A DNA stretch of 64,000 nucleotides from Streptomyces viridiviolaceus (GTDB lineage: Bacteria > Actinomycetota > Actinomycetes > Streptomycetales > Streptomycetaceae). Both the position numbers and the translations under genes were made by a program. Shown here in pieces: positions 52,205 to 60,903 of this stretch. The first letter of the stretch is position 1. Each line of letters begins with the position of its first letter. The stretch covers positions 124,001-188,000 of the forward strand of contig NZ_BMWA01000013.1 in NCBI RefSeq assembly GCF_014650995.1, written 5' to 3'. Below the pieces are notes generated by a model. It did not search any database and was not told the origin of the DNA. It saw only the letters and a program-made list of their open reading frames with translations.

Positions 52205-54955
52205 ATGGTCCGACTAATGGGTCGATCGGGAGAGCGGTCAACCCGTCGCCCCAGCGGTCCGCTCGCCCGGCGGCGGGAGACGGGCCGGTCCCGGCGGGGA
52301 GAGCCCGCGGGGCCGCGGGGACGGGCGGCGGGACTGCGGTCGGCGCTGACCGGGCGCAGCGTCGCCGGACAGGTCTTCGTGCTGAACCTGGCGATCGTGC
52401 TGCTGCTGGTGGTGGCGGCGGTGGTCGCGCTGGTGCTCCAGGTGCGGCACGACAGCACGGAGGAGGCCCGCAACCGTTCGGTCGCCGTGGCCGCGGCGTT
52501 CGCCGACTCCCCCGGCATGGTCGAGGCGCTCCGCAGTCCGGACCCGACGGCGGTGCTGCAGCCGCGCGCCGAGGCGGTGCGCAAGGCGACGGGGGTGGAC
52601 TTCGTCGTCGTCATGAACACCGACGGCGTCCGCTACACCCACCCCCAGCCCGACCGGATCGGCAAGGAGTTCGTGGGGGACATCGGCCCCGCGCTGGCCG
52701 GGAAGACCGTGATCGAGGAGATCACCGGGACCATCGGACCCCTGGTCCAGGCCATCGTGCCCGTCACCGCGCCCGACGGAACGGTGGTCGGTCTGGTCTC
52801 GGCCGGCATCACGACGGAGAACGTGGGCGGCGCCGTCGCCCGGCAGCTGCCGCTGGTGCTGATCGCCGCGGGCATCGCCCTCGCCCTGGCGACGGTGGGC
52901 ACGGCACTGGTCAGCCGGCGGCTGCTGCGCCAGACGCACGGCCTGGGGCCGGACGAGATGACCCGGATGTACGAGCATCACGACGCCGTGCTGCACGCCG
53001 TCCGGGAAGGCGTTCTCATCGTCGACGGGGAGGGCACGCTGCTGCTCGCCAACGACGAGGCGCACCGGCTGCTGGACCTGCCCGAGGACGCCGAGGGACG
53101 GGATGTCCTGGAGCTGGGACTCGACCCGGACACGGCGGCCCTGCTGGCCTCGGGACGGGTCGCCACGGACGAGGTGCATCTGGTCCGGGACCGGCTGCTG
53201 GCGGTCAATCAGCGGCCCACGGACATCGAGGGCGGCCCGCCCGGCAGCGTCGCCACGCTGCGCGACTCCACGGAGCTGCGGGCCCTGTCCGGCCGGGCGG
53301 AGACCGCCCGGGAACGCCTCAACATGCTCTACGACGCGGGCGTGGGCATCGGCACCAGCCTGGACGTCACGCAGACCGCCGAGGAACTGGCGGAGCTGGC
53401 CGTGCCCCGGTTCGCCGACTACACCACCGTGGACCTGTTCGACGCCGTCCTCGGCGGTGGCGAGGCGGACGCGGTGAGCCCGCTGCGCCGGGCCGCGCTC
53501 GGCGGCGTCCGCAAGGACGTGCCCCTCTACCCGGTGGGCCGGCAGATCCGTTTCGTGGCCTCCTCGCCGCAGGGCCGGACCCTGCGCACCGGCCGGCCCG
53601 GCCTCGAACCGGACCTCCGCGGCGACAGCGCCTGGCGGGTGCAGGACCCCGAACGCTCCGCGAAGCTGCTGGAGCACGGCATCCACTCGCTGATCACCGT
53701 GCCCCTGCGGGCGGGCGCCGTGCTGCTCGGGGTGGTCAGTTTCTGGCGCTCGGAGAATCCCGAGCCGTTCGACGCCGACGACCTCGACCTCGCCGAGGAG
53801 CTGGTCGCGCGTGCGGCGGTCTCCATCGACAACGCGCGCCGCTACACGCGCGAGCACAGCATGGCGGTCACGCTGCAGCGCAGCCTGCTGCCCCGTACGC
53901 TGCCCGACCAGGACGCCCTGGACATCGCCTACCGGTACCTGCCGGCGCAGGCGGGCGTCGGCGGGGACTGGTTCGACGTCCTGCCGCTGTCCGGGGCCCG
54001 GGTCGCTCTCGTCGTGGGCGACGTCGTCGGTCACGGGCTGCACGCCGCGGCCACCATGGGCCGGCTGCGGACGGCGGTGCACAACTTCTCCGCCCTCGAC
54101 CTGCCGCCCGACGAGCTGCTCACCCTGCTGGACGAGCTGGTCGGCCGCATCGACCAGGACGAGACGGTCGAGGCCGACAGCGCCCCGGTCACCGGCGCGA
54201 CCTGTCTCTACGCCATCTACGACCCCGTCTCCCGCACCTGTGCGATGGCCCGGGCCGGCCATCCTCCGCCGGCCCTCATCCGGCCCGACGGCAGCGTGGA
54301 GTTCCTCGATCTGCCCGCCGGTCCGCCGCTCGGTCTGGGCGGCCTGCCGTTCGAGGCGACGGAGCTGGAACTGCCGGAGGGCAGCCGGCTCGTGCTCTAC
54401 ACCGACGGGCTGGTCGAGGACCGGGAGCACGACATCGACGTCGGCCTGGAGCAGCTGCGCGGGGCCCTGGAGACGGCCGGCGCGTCGCCGGAGGACACCT
54501 GCCGGGCCGTGCTCGACGTCCGGCTCCCGGACCGGCCGGGCGACGACATCGCCCTGCTCGTCGCCCGCACCCGCGCCCTCGGACCCGACCGGGTCGCCGA
54601 GTGGCAGGTGCCGTCCGACCCGGCGGCGGTAGGCGAGGTCCGCGCCGAGGTCACCCGGCGGCTGGCGGACTGGGGGCTGGAGGAGCTGGCGTTCACGACC
54701 GAGCTGATCCTGAGCGAGCTGGTGACGAACGCGATCCGGTACGGCGGGGAGCCCATCCACGTACGCGTGCTGCGCAACCGCAGCGTGATCTGCGAGGTGT
54801 TCGACAGCAGCAGCACCTCACCCCACCTGCGCTACGCGGCCATGACCGACGAGGGCGGGCGGGGCCTGTTCCTCGTCGCCCAACTGGCCGAGCGTTGGGG
54901 CACCCGCTACACGCCGGCGGGCAAGGTCATCTGGGCGGAGCAGCCGGCGCCCTGA
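52205..54955 (+). CDS. Membrane sensor SpoIIE-family phosphatase with PAS, GAF and ATPase domains
   Basis: A 916-residue multidomain signalling protein. TM1 at about 53-80 and TM2 at about 212-235 flank an extracellular Cache-type sensor like CitA/DcuS (VDFVVVMNTDGVRYTHPQPD). PAS (about 258-360) and GAF (375-545) follow. The SpoIIE phosphatase (565-790) has metal motifs GGDWFD, VGDVVGHG and PGDDIALLV. A C-terminal anti-sigma ATPase (800-915) has LILSELVTNAIRYGG and DEGGRGLFLV. It could dephosphorylate the STAS protein and also rephosphorylate it. No ribosome-binding site is seen; TAGACA ends 7 nt before ATG 52205, hinting at leaderless mRNA. Confidence 0.9.
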   Translation: MVRLMGRSGERSTRRPSGPLARRRETGRSRRGEPAGPRGRAAGLRSALTGRSVAGQVFVLNLAIVLLLVVAAVVALVLQVRHDSTEEARNRSVAVAAAFADSPGMVEALRSPDPTAVLQPRAEAVRKATGVDFVVVMNTDGVRYTHPQPDRIGKEFVGDIGPALAGKTVIEEITGTIGPLVQAIVPVTAPDGTVVGLVSAGITTENVGGAVARQLPLVLIAAGIALALATVGTALVSRRLLRQTHGLGPDEMTRMYEHHDAVLHAVREGVLIVDGEGTLLLANDEAHRLLDLPEDAEGRDVLELGLDPDTAALLASGRVATDEVHLVRDRLLAVNQRPTDIEGGPPGSVATLRDSTELRALSGRAETARERLNMLYDAGVGIGTSLDVTQTAEELAELAVPRFADYTTVDLFDAVLGGGEADAVSPLRRAALGGVRKDVPLYPVGRQIRFVASSPQGRTLRTGRPGLEPDLRGDSAWRVQDPERSAKLLEHGIHSLITVPLRAGAVLLGVVSFWRSENPEPFDADDLDLAEELVARAAVSIDNARRYTREHSMAVTLQRSLLPRTLPDQDALDIAYRYLPAQAGVGGDWFDVLPLSGARVALVVGDVVGHGLHAAATMGRLRTAVHNFSALDLPPDELLTLLDELVGRIDQDETVEADSAPVTGATCLYAIYDPVSRTCAMARAGHPPPALIRPDGSVEFLDLPAGPPLGLGGLPFEATELELPEGSRLVLYTDGLVEDREHDIDVGLEQLRGALETAGASPEDTCRAVLDVRLPDRPGDDIALLVARTRALGPDRVAEWQVPSDPAAVGEVRAEVTRRLADWGLEELAFTTELILSELVTNAIRYGGEPIHVRVLRNRSVICEVFDSSSTSPHLRYAAMTDEGGRGLFLVAQLAERWGTRYTPAGKVIWAEQPAP

Positions 54956-54974
54956 GCGCGGGGCACGCGCACGT

Positions 54975-55013
54975 GGGCCGCGGAAGCCGGTCGTACGCCG
55001 GCTTCCGCGGCCC
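54975..55013. terminator. Bidirectional hairpin terminator
   Basis: A perfect 16-bp stem (54975-54990 with 54998-55013) with a 7-nt TCGTACG loop lies between the convergent phosphatase and CsbD-like genes. Confidence 0.85.
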
Positions 55014-55037
55014 TGCCGTGCTTCGGCGGTACCGGCG

Positions 55038-55211
55038 TCAGTGCCGGAACGCGTCCTTGGCCTTCTCCTTGGCCTGACGGGCGTCGCCCTTGGACTGTTC
55101 GGCGCGGCCCTCAGCCGTCATCCTTTCGTTGCCGACGGCGCGGCCGATCGCTTCCTTGGCCTTGCCCTTCGCCTGCTCCATCTTGCTCTTGGACTTCTGG
55201 TTGCGGGCCAC
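55038..55211 (-). CDS. CsbD-like stress protein
   Basis: A 57-residue Lys/Ala/Glu-rich helical protein: MARNQKSKSKMEQAKGKAKE, then AIGRAVGNERMTAEGRAEQS and KGDARQAKEKAKDAFRH. The KGKAKEAIGRAVGNE and AEGRAEQSKGDARQ pattern is the CsbD family signature. CsbD proteins are abundant general-stress proteins of unknown biochemical role. GTG 55211 is preceded by GAGGTGACC. Its small size means it is easily missed. Confidence 0.85.
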   Translation of the reverse strand: MARNQKSKSKMEQAKGKAKEAIGRAVGNERMTAEGRAEQSKGDARQAKEKAKDAFRH

Positions 55212-55365
55212 AGCTGGTCACCTCACGGCGTTCGTTTGCGTGCTCCTGATCCTGCGGGTCGCCCCGCAGAGCGAGGTCAAACCTGCCGCGGCCCGCCGGG
55301 GTGATCGCGGGGCCGTGGGGTAGGAGGGGGAAGGACGGGGGATGTCGTCGACTCGGAGGAACGTC

Positions 55366-55512
55366 ATGGCCGGACTGATGGATAGGATCAAGCAGTTCGC
55401 GCGGAGCCCGCAGGGCCGCCGGGCGGCGGAGCAGGTGCGCCGTGCCGCGGCGGACCCCCGCCGCCGTGCGCAGGCGCAGGAGATGCTGCGGAAGTTCGGC
55501 AAGCGCCGCTGA
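55366..55512 (+). CDS. Small basic protein, 48 residues
   Basis: The ATG at 55366 follows a GGAGGAAC site. It encodes MAGLMDRIKQFARSPQGRRA then AEQVRRAAADPRRRAQAQEM and LRKFGKRR, a basic amphipathic helix that might bind nucleic acid or membranes. A sigma-B-like promoter, GGGT-N15-GGGTAG (55299-55323), lies 43 bp upstream with one mismatch. No family recognised with certainty. It is convergent with the MFS gene. Confidence 0.7.
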   Translation: MAGLMDRIKQFARSPQGRRAAEQVRRAAADPRRRAQAQEMLRKFGKRR

Positions 55513-55529
55513 GCGCGTGGCGCGGCGCC

Positions 55530-57041
55530 TCAAATCTGGCTCGCGTGGGTGTGGCTGTGGGACGCCTCCGGGGGGCAGCGCCCGCCGCCGTCGGAGCGGT
55601 CCCGCCGCCAGTCGACGACCGCCACGGCCAGGGCGCACAGCATCACCGCGACGCCGGCCCCGACCGACAGGGCCACGGCGCCCCGGTAGTCGTCGTGGGT
55701 GGCGTTGAGCACCAGGTAGAACAGCCCCGGCAGCGCCGCGGTGCCCACGGCGCCGCCCAGCCGCTGCCCCGTCTGCAGGGCCCCGCCGGCGGCGCCCGCC
55801 ACGCGTACCGGGACCTCCCGGAGCGTCATCGTGACGTTCGGGGAGATGACACAGCCGCTGCCGAGACCGCCCAGGAGCAGCGCCGGGGCCGCGAGCCACA
55901 CGGCCATGCCCTCGGGGGCCAGCCACAGTACGAGCGCCGTCGCGCCCAGACCGGCCATGACGGCGACGAGACCGCAGACGGTCAGCAGCCGCCCCAGCCG
56001 GTCGACCAGCCGGCCCGCGACGGCGGCCGCGACGGCGGAGCCGACGGCGAACGGCGTCACCGCCAGGCCGGACCGCAGGGGTGAGTAGCCCAGTCCGTTC
56101 TGGAAGAACAACGCGAAGACGAGCCACACCCCGCTGAATCCGACGAAGTACAGGGCGGCCAGGCCCGCGCCGGTGGCGTAGCCGCGCGTGCCGGTGAGCA
56201 GCCGCGGATCCAGCAGCGGCTCCCCGTCATGGCCGACGACCCGGCGCTCCCACACCGCGAATCCGAGGAGCACGAGCAGCCCGGCCGGGAACAGCCACCA
56301 CAGGTGGCGCAGGCCGCCGGCCTCGGCGAGCACCAGCGGGAGCATCACGGCCAGGATCCCCGCGCCCAGGAGCACGACGCCCACCGGGTCCAGGTGCCCT
56401 CGGCCGCGGGGCGCCACCCGGGGCAGGAGCCGCCTGCCGAGCAGCAGGGCGACCACGCCGACCGGCACGTTGACGTAGAAGATCCACCGCCAGCCCTGGG
56501 GGCCGTGGGCGAGCGCCAGGATCAGTCCGCCGACGACCGGTCCCACGGCGCTGGAGACGCCCACGGTGGCGCCGAACAGCCCGAAGGCCCGACCGCGTTC
56601 CGCGCCCTGGAACAGTTGCTGGATCAGGGCCGAGTTCTGCGGAGCCAGGCTGCCCGCGGCGACCCCCTGGGCCAGCCGCGCCACGATGAGCAGTGCGACC
56701 GTGGGCGCGGCTCCCGCGGCGGCGCTGCACACCACGAAGGCGGCCAGGGCGACCAGGAAGACCCGGCGTCTTCCGAAGGCGTCACCGATCCGTCCGGCCG
56801 TGACCAGGGTCAGCGCGAATGCCAGGGCGTAGCCGGAGACGACCCACTGCACGCCCGCGGCCGAGGCGTTCAGGCCCCGCTGCATGGACGGCAGCGCCAC
56901 CGCGACGATCGTCACATCGAGAAGGATCATGAAACCGGCGACCAGGGTCACCCACAGGGCCCGCCACCGGTTCGGATCGGGCCGGTCCCCGGTCGGCCCG
57001 CCGCCGCGACCGCGTTCGTCCGTCCAGGCATCGCGCTCCAC
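55530..57041 (-). CDS. MFS drug exporter (DHA2, EmrB/QacA type)
   Basis: A 503-residue transporter with about 14 TM helices. Motif A appears as AGRIGDAFGRRRVFL; TM1 carries LLDVTIVAVALPSMQ, typical of DHA2 pumps; GWRWIFYVNVPVGVVALLLG is the EmrB/QacA signature, and GPVVGGLILAL is motif-C-like. The tail is His-rich (HSHTHASQI). The GTG at 57041 is preceded by GGAGGGAG; longer frames are less likely. It exports toxic or signalling molecules. No adjacent TetR gene exists; the palindrome at 57132-57148 could be its operator. Confidence 0.87.
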   Translation of the reverse strand: MERDAWTDERGRGGGPTGDRPDPNRWRALWVTLVAGFMILLDVTIVAVALPSMQRGLNASAAGVQWVVSGYALAFALTLVTAGRIGDAFGRRRVFLVALAAFVVCSAAAGAAPTVALLIVARLAQGVAAGSLAPQNSALIQQLFQGAERGRAFGLFGATVGVSSAVGPVVGGLILALAHGPQGWRWIFYVNVPVGVVALLLGRRLLPRVAPRGRGHLDPVGVVLLGAGILAVMLPLVLAEAGGLRHLWWLFPAGLLVLLGFAVWERRVVGHDGEPLLDPRLLTGTRGYATGAGLAALYFVGFSGVWLVFALFFQNGLGYSPLRSGLAVTPFAVGSAVAAAVAGRLVDRLGRLLTVCGLVAVMAGLGATALVLWLAPEGMAVWLAAPALLLGGLGSGCVISPNVTMTLREVPVRVAGAAGGALQTGQRLGGAVGTAALPGLFYLVLNATHDDYRGAVALSVGAGVAVMLCALAVAVVDWRRDRSDGGGRCPPEASHSHTHASQI

Positions 57042-57131
57042 TCGGGCTCCCTCCACGCGGTCGGTGCGATCGCCGCACACTCACGCCTGCGTCACCCGGG
57101 ACGAGCGATTCAAACACGCACGAAGAGAACC

Positions 57132-57198
57132 CATAAGGCAGCCTTATGTGCCCATAGACCGGACCCGCGTACCGACTTAGGGTTGCCTCAGCTTAGGC
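57132..57198. promoter_or_regulatory. 17-bp palindrome and iron-box-like site between exporter and fprA
   Basis: CATAAGGCAGCCTTATG (57132-57148) is a perfect palindrome around a central A, 90 bp before the exporter start. A second element, TTAGGGTTGCCTCAGCTTAGG (57177-57198 region), partly resembles the DmdR/IdeR iron box (TTAGGTTAGGCTNACCTAA) but has several mismatches. Either could respond to a metal-dependent repressor. Confidence 0.4.
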
Positions 57199-57241
57199 TT
57201 CCCGTCGAGTCGATCTGTCACCGCTCGAAGGGAACCTGAAC

Positions 57242-58606
57242 ATGCCCCGCCCTCTGCGGGTAGCCATCGTCGGATCCGGCCCGGCCGGAATCTACGCCGC
57301 CGACGCCCTGCTCAAGTCCGAGGTGGCCGCCGACCCCGGCGTGTCCATCGACATCTTCGAGCGCATGCCCGCCCCGTTCGGACTGATCCGTTACGGCGTC
57401 GCCCCCGACCACCCGCGGATCAAGGGCATCATCACGGCCCTGCACCAGGTGCTCGACAAGCCGCAGATCCGTCTCTTCGGCAACGTGGACTACCCGACCG
57501 ACATCAGCCTGGACGACCTGCGCGCGTTCTACGACGGCGTGATCTTCGCCACCGGCGCCACGGCCGACCGGGAGCTGCCCATACCCGGCATCGACCTCGA
57601 CGGCTCCTACGGCGCCGCCGACTTCGTGTCCTGGTACGACGGCCACCCGGACGTGCCGCGCACCTGGCCGCTCGAGGCCGAGAAGGTCGCCGTCCTGGGC
57701 GTCGGCAACGTCGCCCTCGACGTGGCCCGCATCCTCGCCAAGACGGCGGACGAGCTGCTGCCGACGGAGATCCCGCCGAACGTCTACGACGGTCTGAAGG
57801 CCAACAAGGCGCTGGAGATCCACGTCTTCGGCCGCCGCGGCCCGGCGCAGGCGAAGTTCAGCCCGATGGAGCTCCGGGAGCTGGACCACTCCCCCAACAT
57901 CGAGGTGATCGTCGACCCCGAGGACATCGACTACGACGACGGCTCGATCGCGACCCGGCGCGGCAACAAGCAGGCCGACATGGTCGCCAAGACGCTGGAG
58001 AACTGGGCGATCCGCGATGCCGGCGACCGCCCGCACAAGCTGTTCCTGCACTTCTTCGAGTCGCCGTCGGAGATCCTCGGCGAGGACGGCAAGGTCGTCG
58101 GGCTGCGCACCGAGCGCACCGCGCTCGACGGCACCGGGAACGTCAAGGGCACCGGCGAGTTCAAGGACTGGGACGTCCAGGCGGTCTACCGGGCCGTCGG
58201 CTACCTGTCCGACCAGCTGCCCAAGCTGCCCTGGGACATCGACTCCGGCACGGTCCCGGACGAGGGCGGACGCGTCGTCCAGGAGTCCGGCGAGCACCTG
58301 CAGTCCACCTACGTCACCGGCTGGATCCGGCGCGGCCCGGTCGGCCTGATCGGCCACACCAAGGGCGACGCCAACGAGACGGTGGCCAACCTGCTGGACG
58401 ACTTCGCGAACGGCCGGCTCCACACGCCCGACTCGCCCGGTCCGGAGGCCGTGGACGCCTTCCTCGCCGAGCGGAACATCCGCTTCACCACGTGGGAGGG
58501 CTGGTACAGGCTCGACGCCGCCGAGAAGGCGCTCGGCGAGCCGCAGGGCCGCGAGCGCGTGAAGCTCGTCGAGCGTGAGGACATGCTCCGGGAGAGCGGC
58601 GCCTGA
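57242..58606 (+). CDS. fprA: Ferredoxin-NADP(+) reductase, adrenodoxin-reductase type
   Basis: A 454-residue FAD enzyme moving electrons between NADPH and ferredoxin. FAD motif VAIVGSGPAGIYAAD (7-21), the GLIRYGVAPDHPRIKG block that follows FAD binding, NADP motif VAVLGVGNVALDVARIL, and the C-terminal GWIRRGPVGLIGHTKGDANE are all those of mycobacterial FprA and adrenodoxin reductase. In Streptomyces it would supply P450s and other ferredoxin-dependent enzymes. A GAAGGGAACC site precedes ATG 57242. Possible iron control is discussed under the upstream region. Monocistronic, ending at two hairpins. Confidence 0.92.
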   Translation: MPRPLRVAIVGSGPAGIYAADALLKSEVAADPGVSIDIFERMPAPFGLIRYGVAPDHPRIKGIITALHQVLDKPQIRLFGNVDYPTDISLDDLRAFYDGVIFATGATADRELPIPGIDLDGSYGAADFVSWYDGHPDVPRTWPLEAEKVAVLGVGNVALDVARILAKTADELLPTEIPPNVYDGLKANKALEIHVFGRRGPAQAKFSPMELRELDHSPNIEVIVDPEDIDYDDGSIATRRGNKQADMVAKTLENWAIRDAGDRPHKLFLHFFESPSEILGEDGKVVGLRTERTALDGTGNVKGTGEFKDWDVQAVYRAVGYLSDQLPKLPWDIDSGTVPDEGGRVVQESGEHLQSTYVTGWIRRGPVGLIGHTKGDANETVANLLDDFANGRLHTPDSPGPEAVDAFLAERNIRFTTWEGWYRLDAAEKALGEPQGRERVKLVEREDMLRESGA

Positions 58607-58612
58607 GCCGTG

Positions 58613-58732
58613 ACGACCGGCGTCGGCGGCCCAGGGCCTCCGTCGCCGGTCGTCTCCGTCATCCGCTGCCGCACCGGGGACCGACGCGCCTGGGTGCGGG
58701 CCCGGCGGGGAGGTCCCGCCGGGCCCGCACCC
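58613..58732. terminator. Two hairpin terminators between fprA and the Roadblock cluster
   Basis: The first hairpin pairs ACGACCGGCG (58613-58622) with CGCCGGTCGT (58644-58653). The second is a perfect 18-bp stem (58692-58709 with 58715-58732) with a 5-nt loop. They separate convergent transcription units. Confidence 0.8.
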
Positions 58733-58752
58733 GGTCGCCGGGCGTGCTGTGT

Positions 58753-59127
58753 TCAGACCTCGAGCTCGTTCTCGATGCGGCGCAGTTGGTGACGGGCCAT
58801 CGCGAGGTTGGCGCGGCTGGCGTCGAGCACGAGGTACAGGAACAGCCCGTTGCCGCCGCGCCCCTTGATCAGGCGGATCAAGTGGTACTGGCTGCTCAGC
58901 GTGATCAGGATGTCCTCGATCTCCTCCTTCAGACCGAGGAGTTCCATCGTGCGCAGCTTGGCCCGCACGACGTCCGTGTTGCCGGCGGCGGCGACCTCCA
59001 GGTTGAAGTCCTTGGTCCCGCCCAGCGTGCCGAGGGCCATGCCGCTGGTGTAGTCGACCAGGGCCGCGGCCGACGCTCCGTCGATGGAGCTGAGGCATTC
59101 CTTGAGCGACGTCTCCAAGTTGGCCAT
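58753..59127 (-). CDS. Roadblock/LC7-domain protein
   Basis: A 124-residue Roadblock/LC7 (MglB-like) protein: SLKECLSSIDGASAAALVDY at the N-terminal helix and strand, TMELLGLKEEIEDILITLSS in the central helix, and a C-terminal LVLDASRANLAMARHQLRRI. Roadblock proteins dimerise and serve as GAPs or regulators of small GTPases. ATG 59127 follows AAGGAAC. It is the last gene of a four-gene minus-strand cluster, and is a paralogue of the first gene (60505-60903). No GTPase gene is nearby. Confidence 0.85.
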   Translation of the reverse strand: MANLETSLKECLSSIDGASAAALVDYTSGMALGTLGGTKDFNLEVAAAGNTDVVRAKLRTMELLGLKEEIEDILITLSSQYHLIRLIKGRGGNGLFLYLVLDASRANLAMARHQLRRIENELEV

Positions 59128-59159
59128 GCGTGGGTTCCTTTCCTTACGTGATCGGTGGG

Positions 59160-59684
59160 TCAGGTCGGCCGGCGGTGGCCGCCGGCCTGGGGACTGGGCT
59201 GGTGCGTGGGCCGCTGGGGTGTGCGCACCGGCAGCGTGCCGATGGGACGGGCCGTGCCCGAGGCGGGCACGGGGACGTGTTCGGCGGACGTGGCCGCCTC
59301 ACGGTTCGGGCCGATCCGGACGGCCACCAGGTCGCCGATCCGCGCCCCGCTGCGCCGGCCCTCGAGGTGCAGCCGGCCCACGTTGACGCGGCCGTCGGCG
59401 AGCAGGGTGAGCACGGCGGTCGGACCGGCCGCGTAGGTGGCGACGTAGCCCTCGGTCCCGCGCAGCAGCAGTTCGCGGAACTCGCCGCGCGCCGTGGCGT
59501 CCGCGATGCGGTGCGCGACACCCAGCGCGGCGGCGGTGAGCGCGGCGAGCCCCTCGGGTTCCGTCCCCGGCGCGTCGTGGGCCAGGACGAGCCCGTCGAC
59601 CGTGGCCGCGAGCGACCCGGTCAGCTGGGGCACGCGGTTGCGCAGTCGGTGCAGTTCGTCCAGGACGTCGCTCTCGACGGCCAT
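59160..59684 (-). CDS. Roadblock/LC7-like protein with disordered tail
   Basis: A 174-residue protein. Residues 5-115 match a Roadblock fold of CvnB kind: LHRLRNRVPQLTGSLAATVD, GLVLAHDAPGTEPEGLAALT and TEGYVATYAAGPTAVLTLLA. The last 50 residues are Pro/Thr/His-rich and disordered. The ATG at 59684 has an ideal AAGGAG site. It differs clearly from the other two Roadblock proteins in the cluster, so heterodimers are possible. Confidence 0.78.
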   Translation of the reverse strand: MAVESDVLDELHRLRNRVPQLTGSLAATVDGLVLAHDAPGTEPEGLAALTAAALGVAHRIADATARGEFRELLLRGTEGYVATYAAGPTAVLTLLADGRVNVGRLHLEGRRSGARIGDLVAVRIGPNREAATSAEHVPVPASGTARPIGTLPVRTPQRPTHQPSPQAGGHRRPT

Positions 59685-59722
59685 GAGCAGTCTCCTTTCG
59701 GCACGCTGGCGACGCGCGCGGA

Positions 59723-60508
59723 TCACAGGGCCTCCAAGGCGTCTCGAAGCCGTCGCAGCAGGGCCGTGTCCGGGTCGTCCCACGCCACCGCGCCCGGCCC
59801 GGGGCCCGGCCCGGCCGTCACGGGGGCGGGCGGGGCGGCGGTGACGAGTCCGGCGGCGGCCAGGCGGCGCAGTTCGACGAGTGTGTGGTACGTGCGGCAG
59901 GCCAGTGCCGCTGCGATGTCCGCGGCGGTGCGGACGCCGTCGACCTGCGTCAGGGTCCGGCTGCGCCGGCGGGGCAGGTCGGCCGGGTCGGCGCCGGCCG
60001 CCCTCGTGAGCGGGGCGATGTCGATGTCGGGGTCGGGCCAGATGCGTTCCAGCAGGGCGCGGCGGCGTCTCGACTCGCGGACGACGACGTCCACGGGGAC
60101 GGGGCGCACCGCGCCGAGCCAGTGCACGGCACCGGGCCTGAAGCGCCGCGGTCGCGTGTCGTGGGCGAGGACGAAGTAGGCCGCGTCGAAGAGGGCACCC
60201 AGGTGACAGACCTCCAGCGCGCCGGCCGCGAGCCGGCCGCTGTCCACCAGTCTGCGGCCGACCCGGTGCTGCCGTCCGCCACCGTCGACCGCCGCCCGCC
60301 AGCCGTCCGGCTCGACGGCGCCGCTGCGGGTGAGCAGGGTTCCGAGGTCCGGGGTGAACGCCGATTCGACGTGCACGACACGGCCGGCGGAGAGGTAGAC
60401 GACGCCCCGCTCGCCCGACAGTGCACCGGTCGCGCCCTCGGCCGCCAGCGCGCGGAGCGCCGCCGACGTCGTCCCGTGCGTGGTCCAGGTGGTGGTCACT
60501 CTGGTCAT
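59723..60508 (-). CDS. DUF4388 (PATAN)-like protein with winged-helix tail
   Basis: A 261-residue protein. The N-terminal 100 residues (LRALAAEGATGALSGERGVV, YLSAGRVVHVESAFTPDLGT, RRLVDSGRLAAGALEV) follow the DUF4388/PATAN pattern, a domain found with two-component and GTPase switches. The C-terminal part, LTQVDGVRTAADIAAALACRTYHTLVELRRLAAAGLV, resembles a winged helix. It may link Roadblock partners to transcription. ATG 60508 overlaps the stop of the upstream Roadblock gene by 4 bp. Confidence 0.72.
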   Translation of the reverse strand: MTRVTTTWTTHGTTSAALRALAAEGATGALSGERGVVYLSAGRVVHVESAFTPDLGTLLTRSGAVEPDGWRAAVDGGGRQHRVGRRLVDSGRLAAGALEVCHLGALFDAAYFVLAHDTRPRRFRPGAVHWLGAVRPVPVDVVVRESRRRRALLERIWPDPDIDIAPLTRAAGADPADLPRRRSRTLTQVDGVRTAADIAAALACRTYHTLVELRRLAAAGLVTAAPPAPVTAGPGPGPGAVAWDDPDTALLRRLRDALEAL

Positions 60509-60903
60509 CCGAGCACCAGCCGGTCGGCCATCTCGGCCAGTCGGATGCGGGCGAGGGCCAGGTTCCCGTCGTTGCGGTCCAGCCACAGGTGGAGGAAGAC
60601 GGTGCTCTCGAAGGGGGTGCTGACGAACCTCAGCAGGTGGTAGGAGTCCGCCGTCGTGACGATCATGTCCTCGACCGGCGGTTCCTTGTCGGGCGCGGCC
60701 GTCTCGCCGCCCTGTGCCAGCGAGCCGCTCTCCGCGACGTGCCGGGCGAGTTCCGCGGTCTCCGCGGCCGTCGCCTCCAGGTCGCCGCCCGGTGCGTCGC
60801 CCACCGCGCCCAGGGCGAGCCCGCTGATCCAGTCGACCAGCGACGCACCCCGGGCGCCGGGCAGTCGCATGGCTTCCAGCAGACTCTCGTCGATTCCGGG
60901 CAC
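60505..60903 (-). CDS. Roadblock/LC7-domain protein, first gene of the cluster
   Basis: A 132-residue Roadblock protein paralogous to that at 58753: DESLLEAMRLPGARGASLVD, then a variable GSLAQGGETAAPDKEPP loop, and LHLWLDRNDGNLALARIRLAEM at the end. The start is GTG 60903, with GGGGAGGGG 8 nt upstream; longer frames are Arg/Cys-rich and unlikely. It leads the four-gene minus-strand unit and is divergent from the YihY gene. Confidence 0.82.
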   Translation of the reverse strand: MPGIDESLLEAMRLPGARGASLVDWISGLALGAVGDAPGGDLEATAAETAELARHVAESGSLAQGGETAAPDKEPPVEDMIVTTADSYHLLRFVSTPFESTVFLHLWLDRNDGNLALARIRLAEMADRLVLG

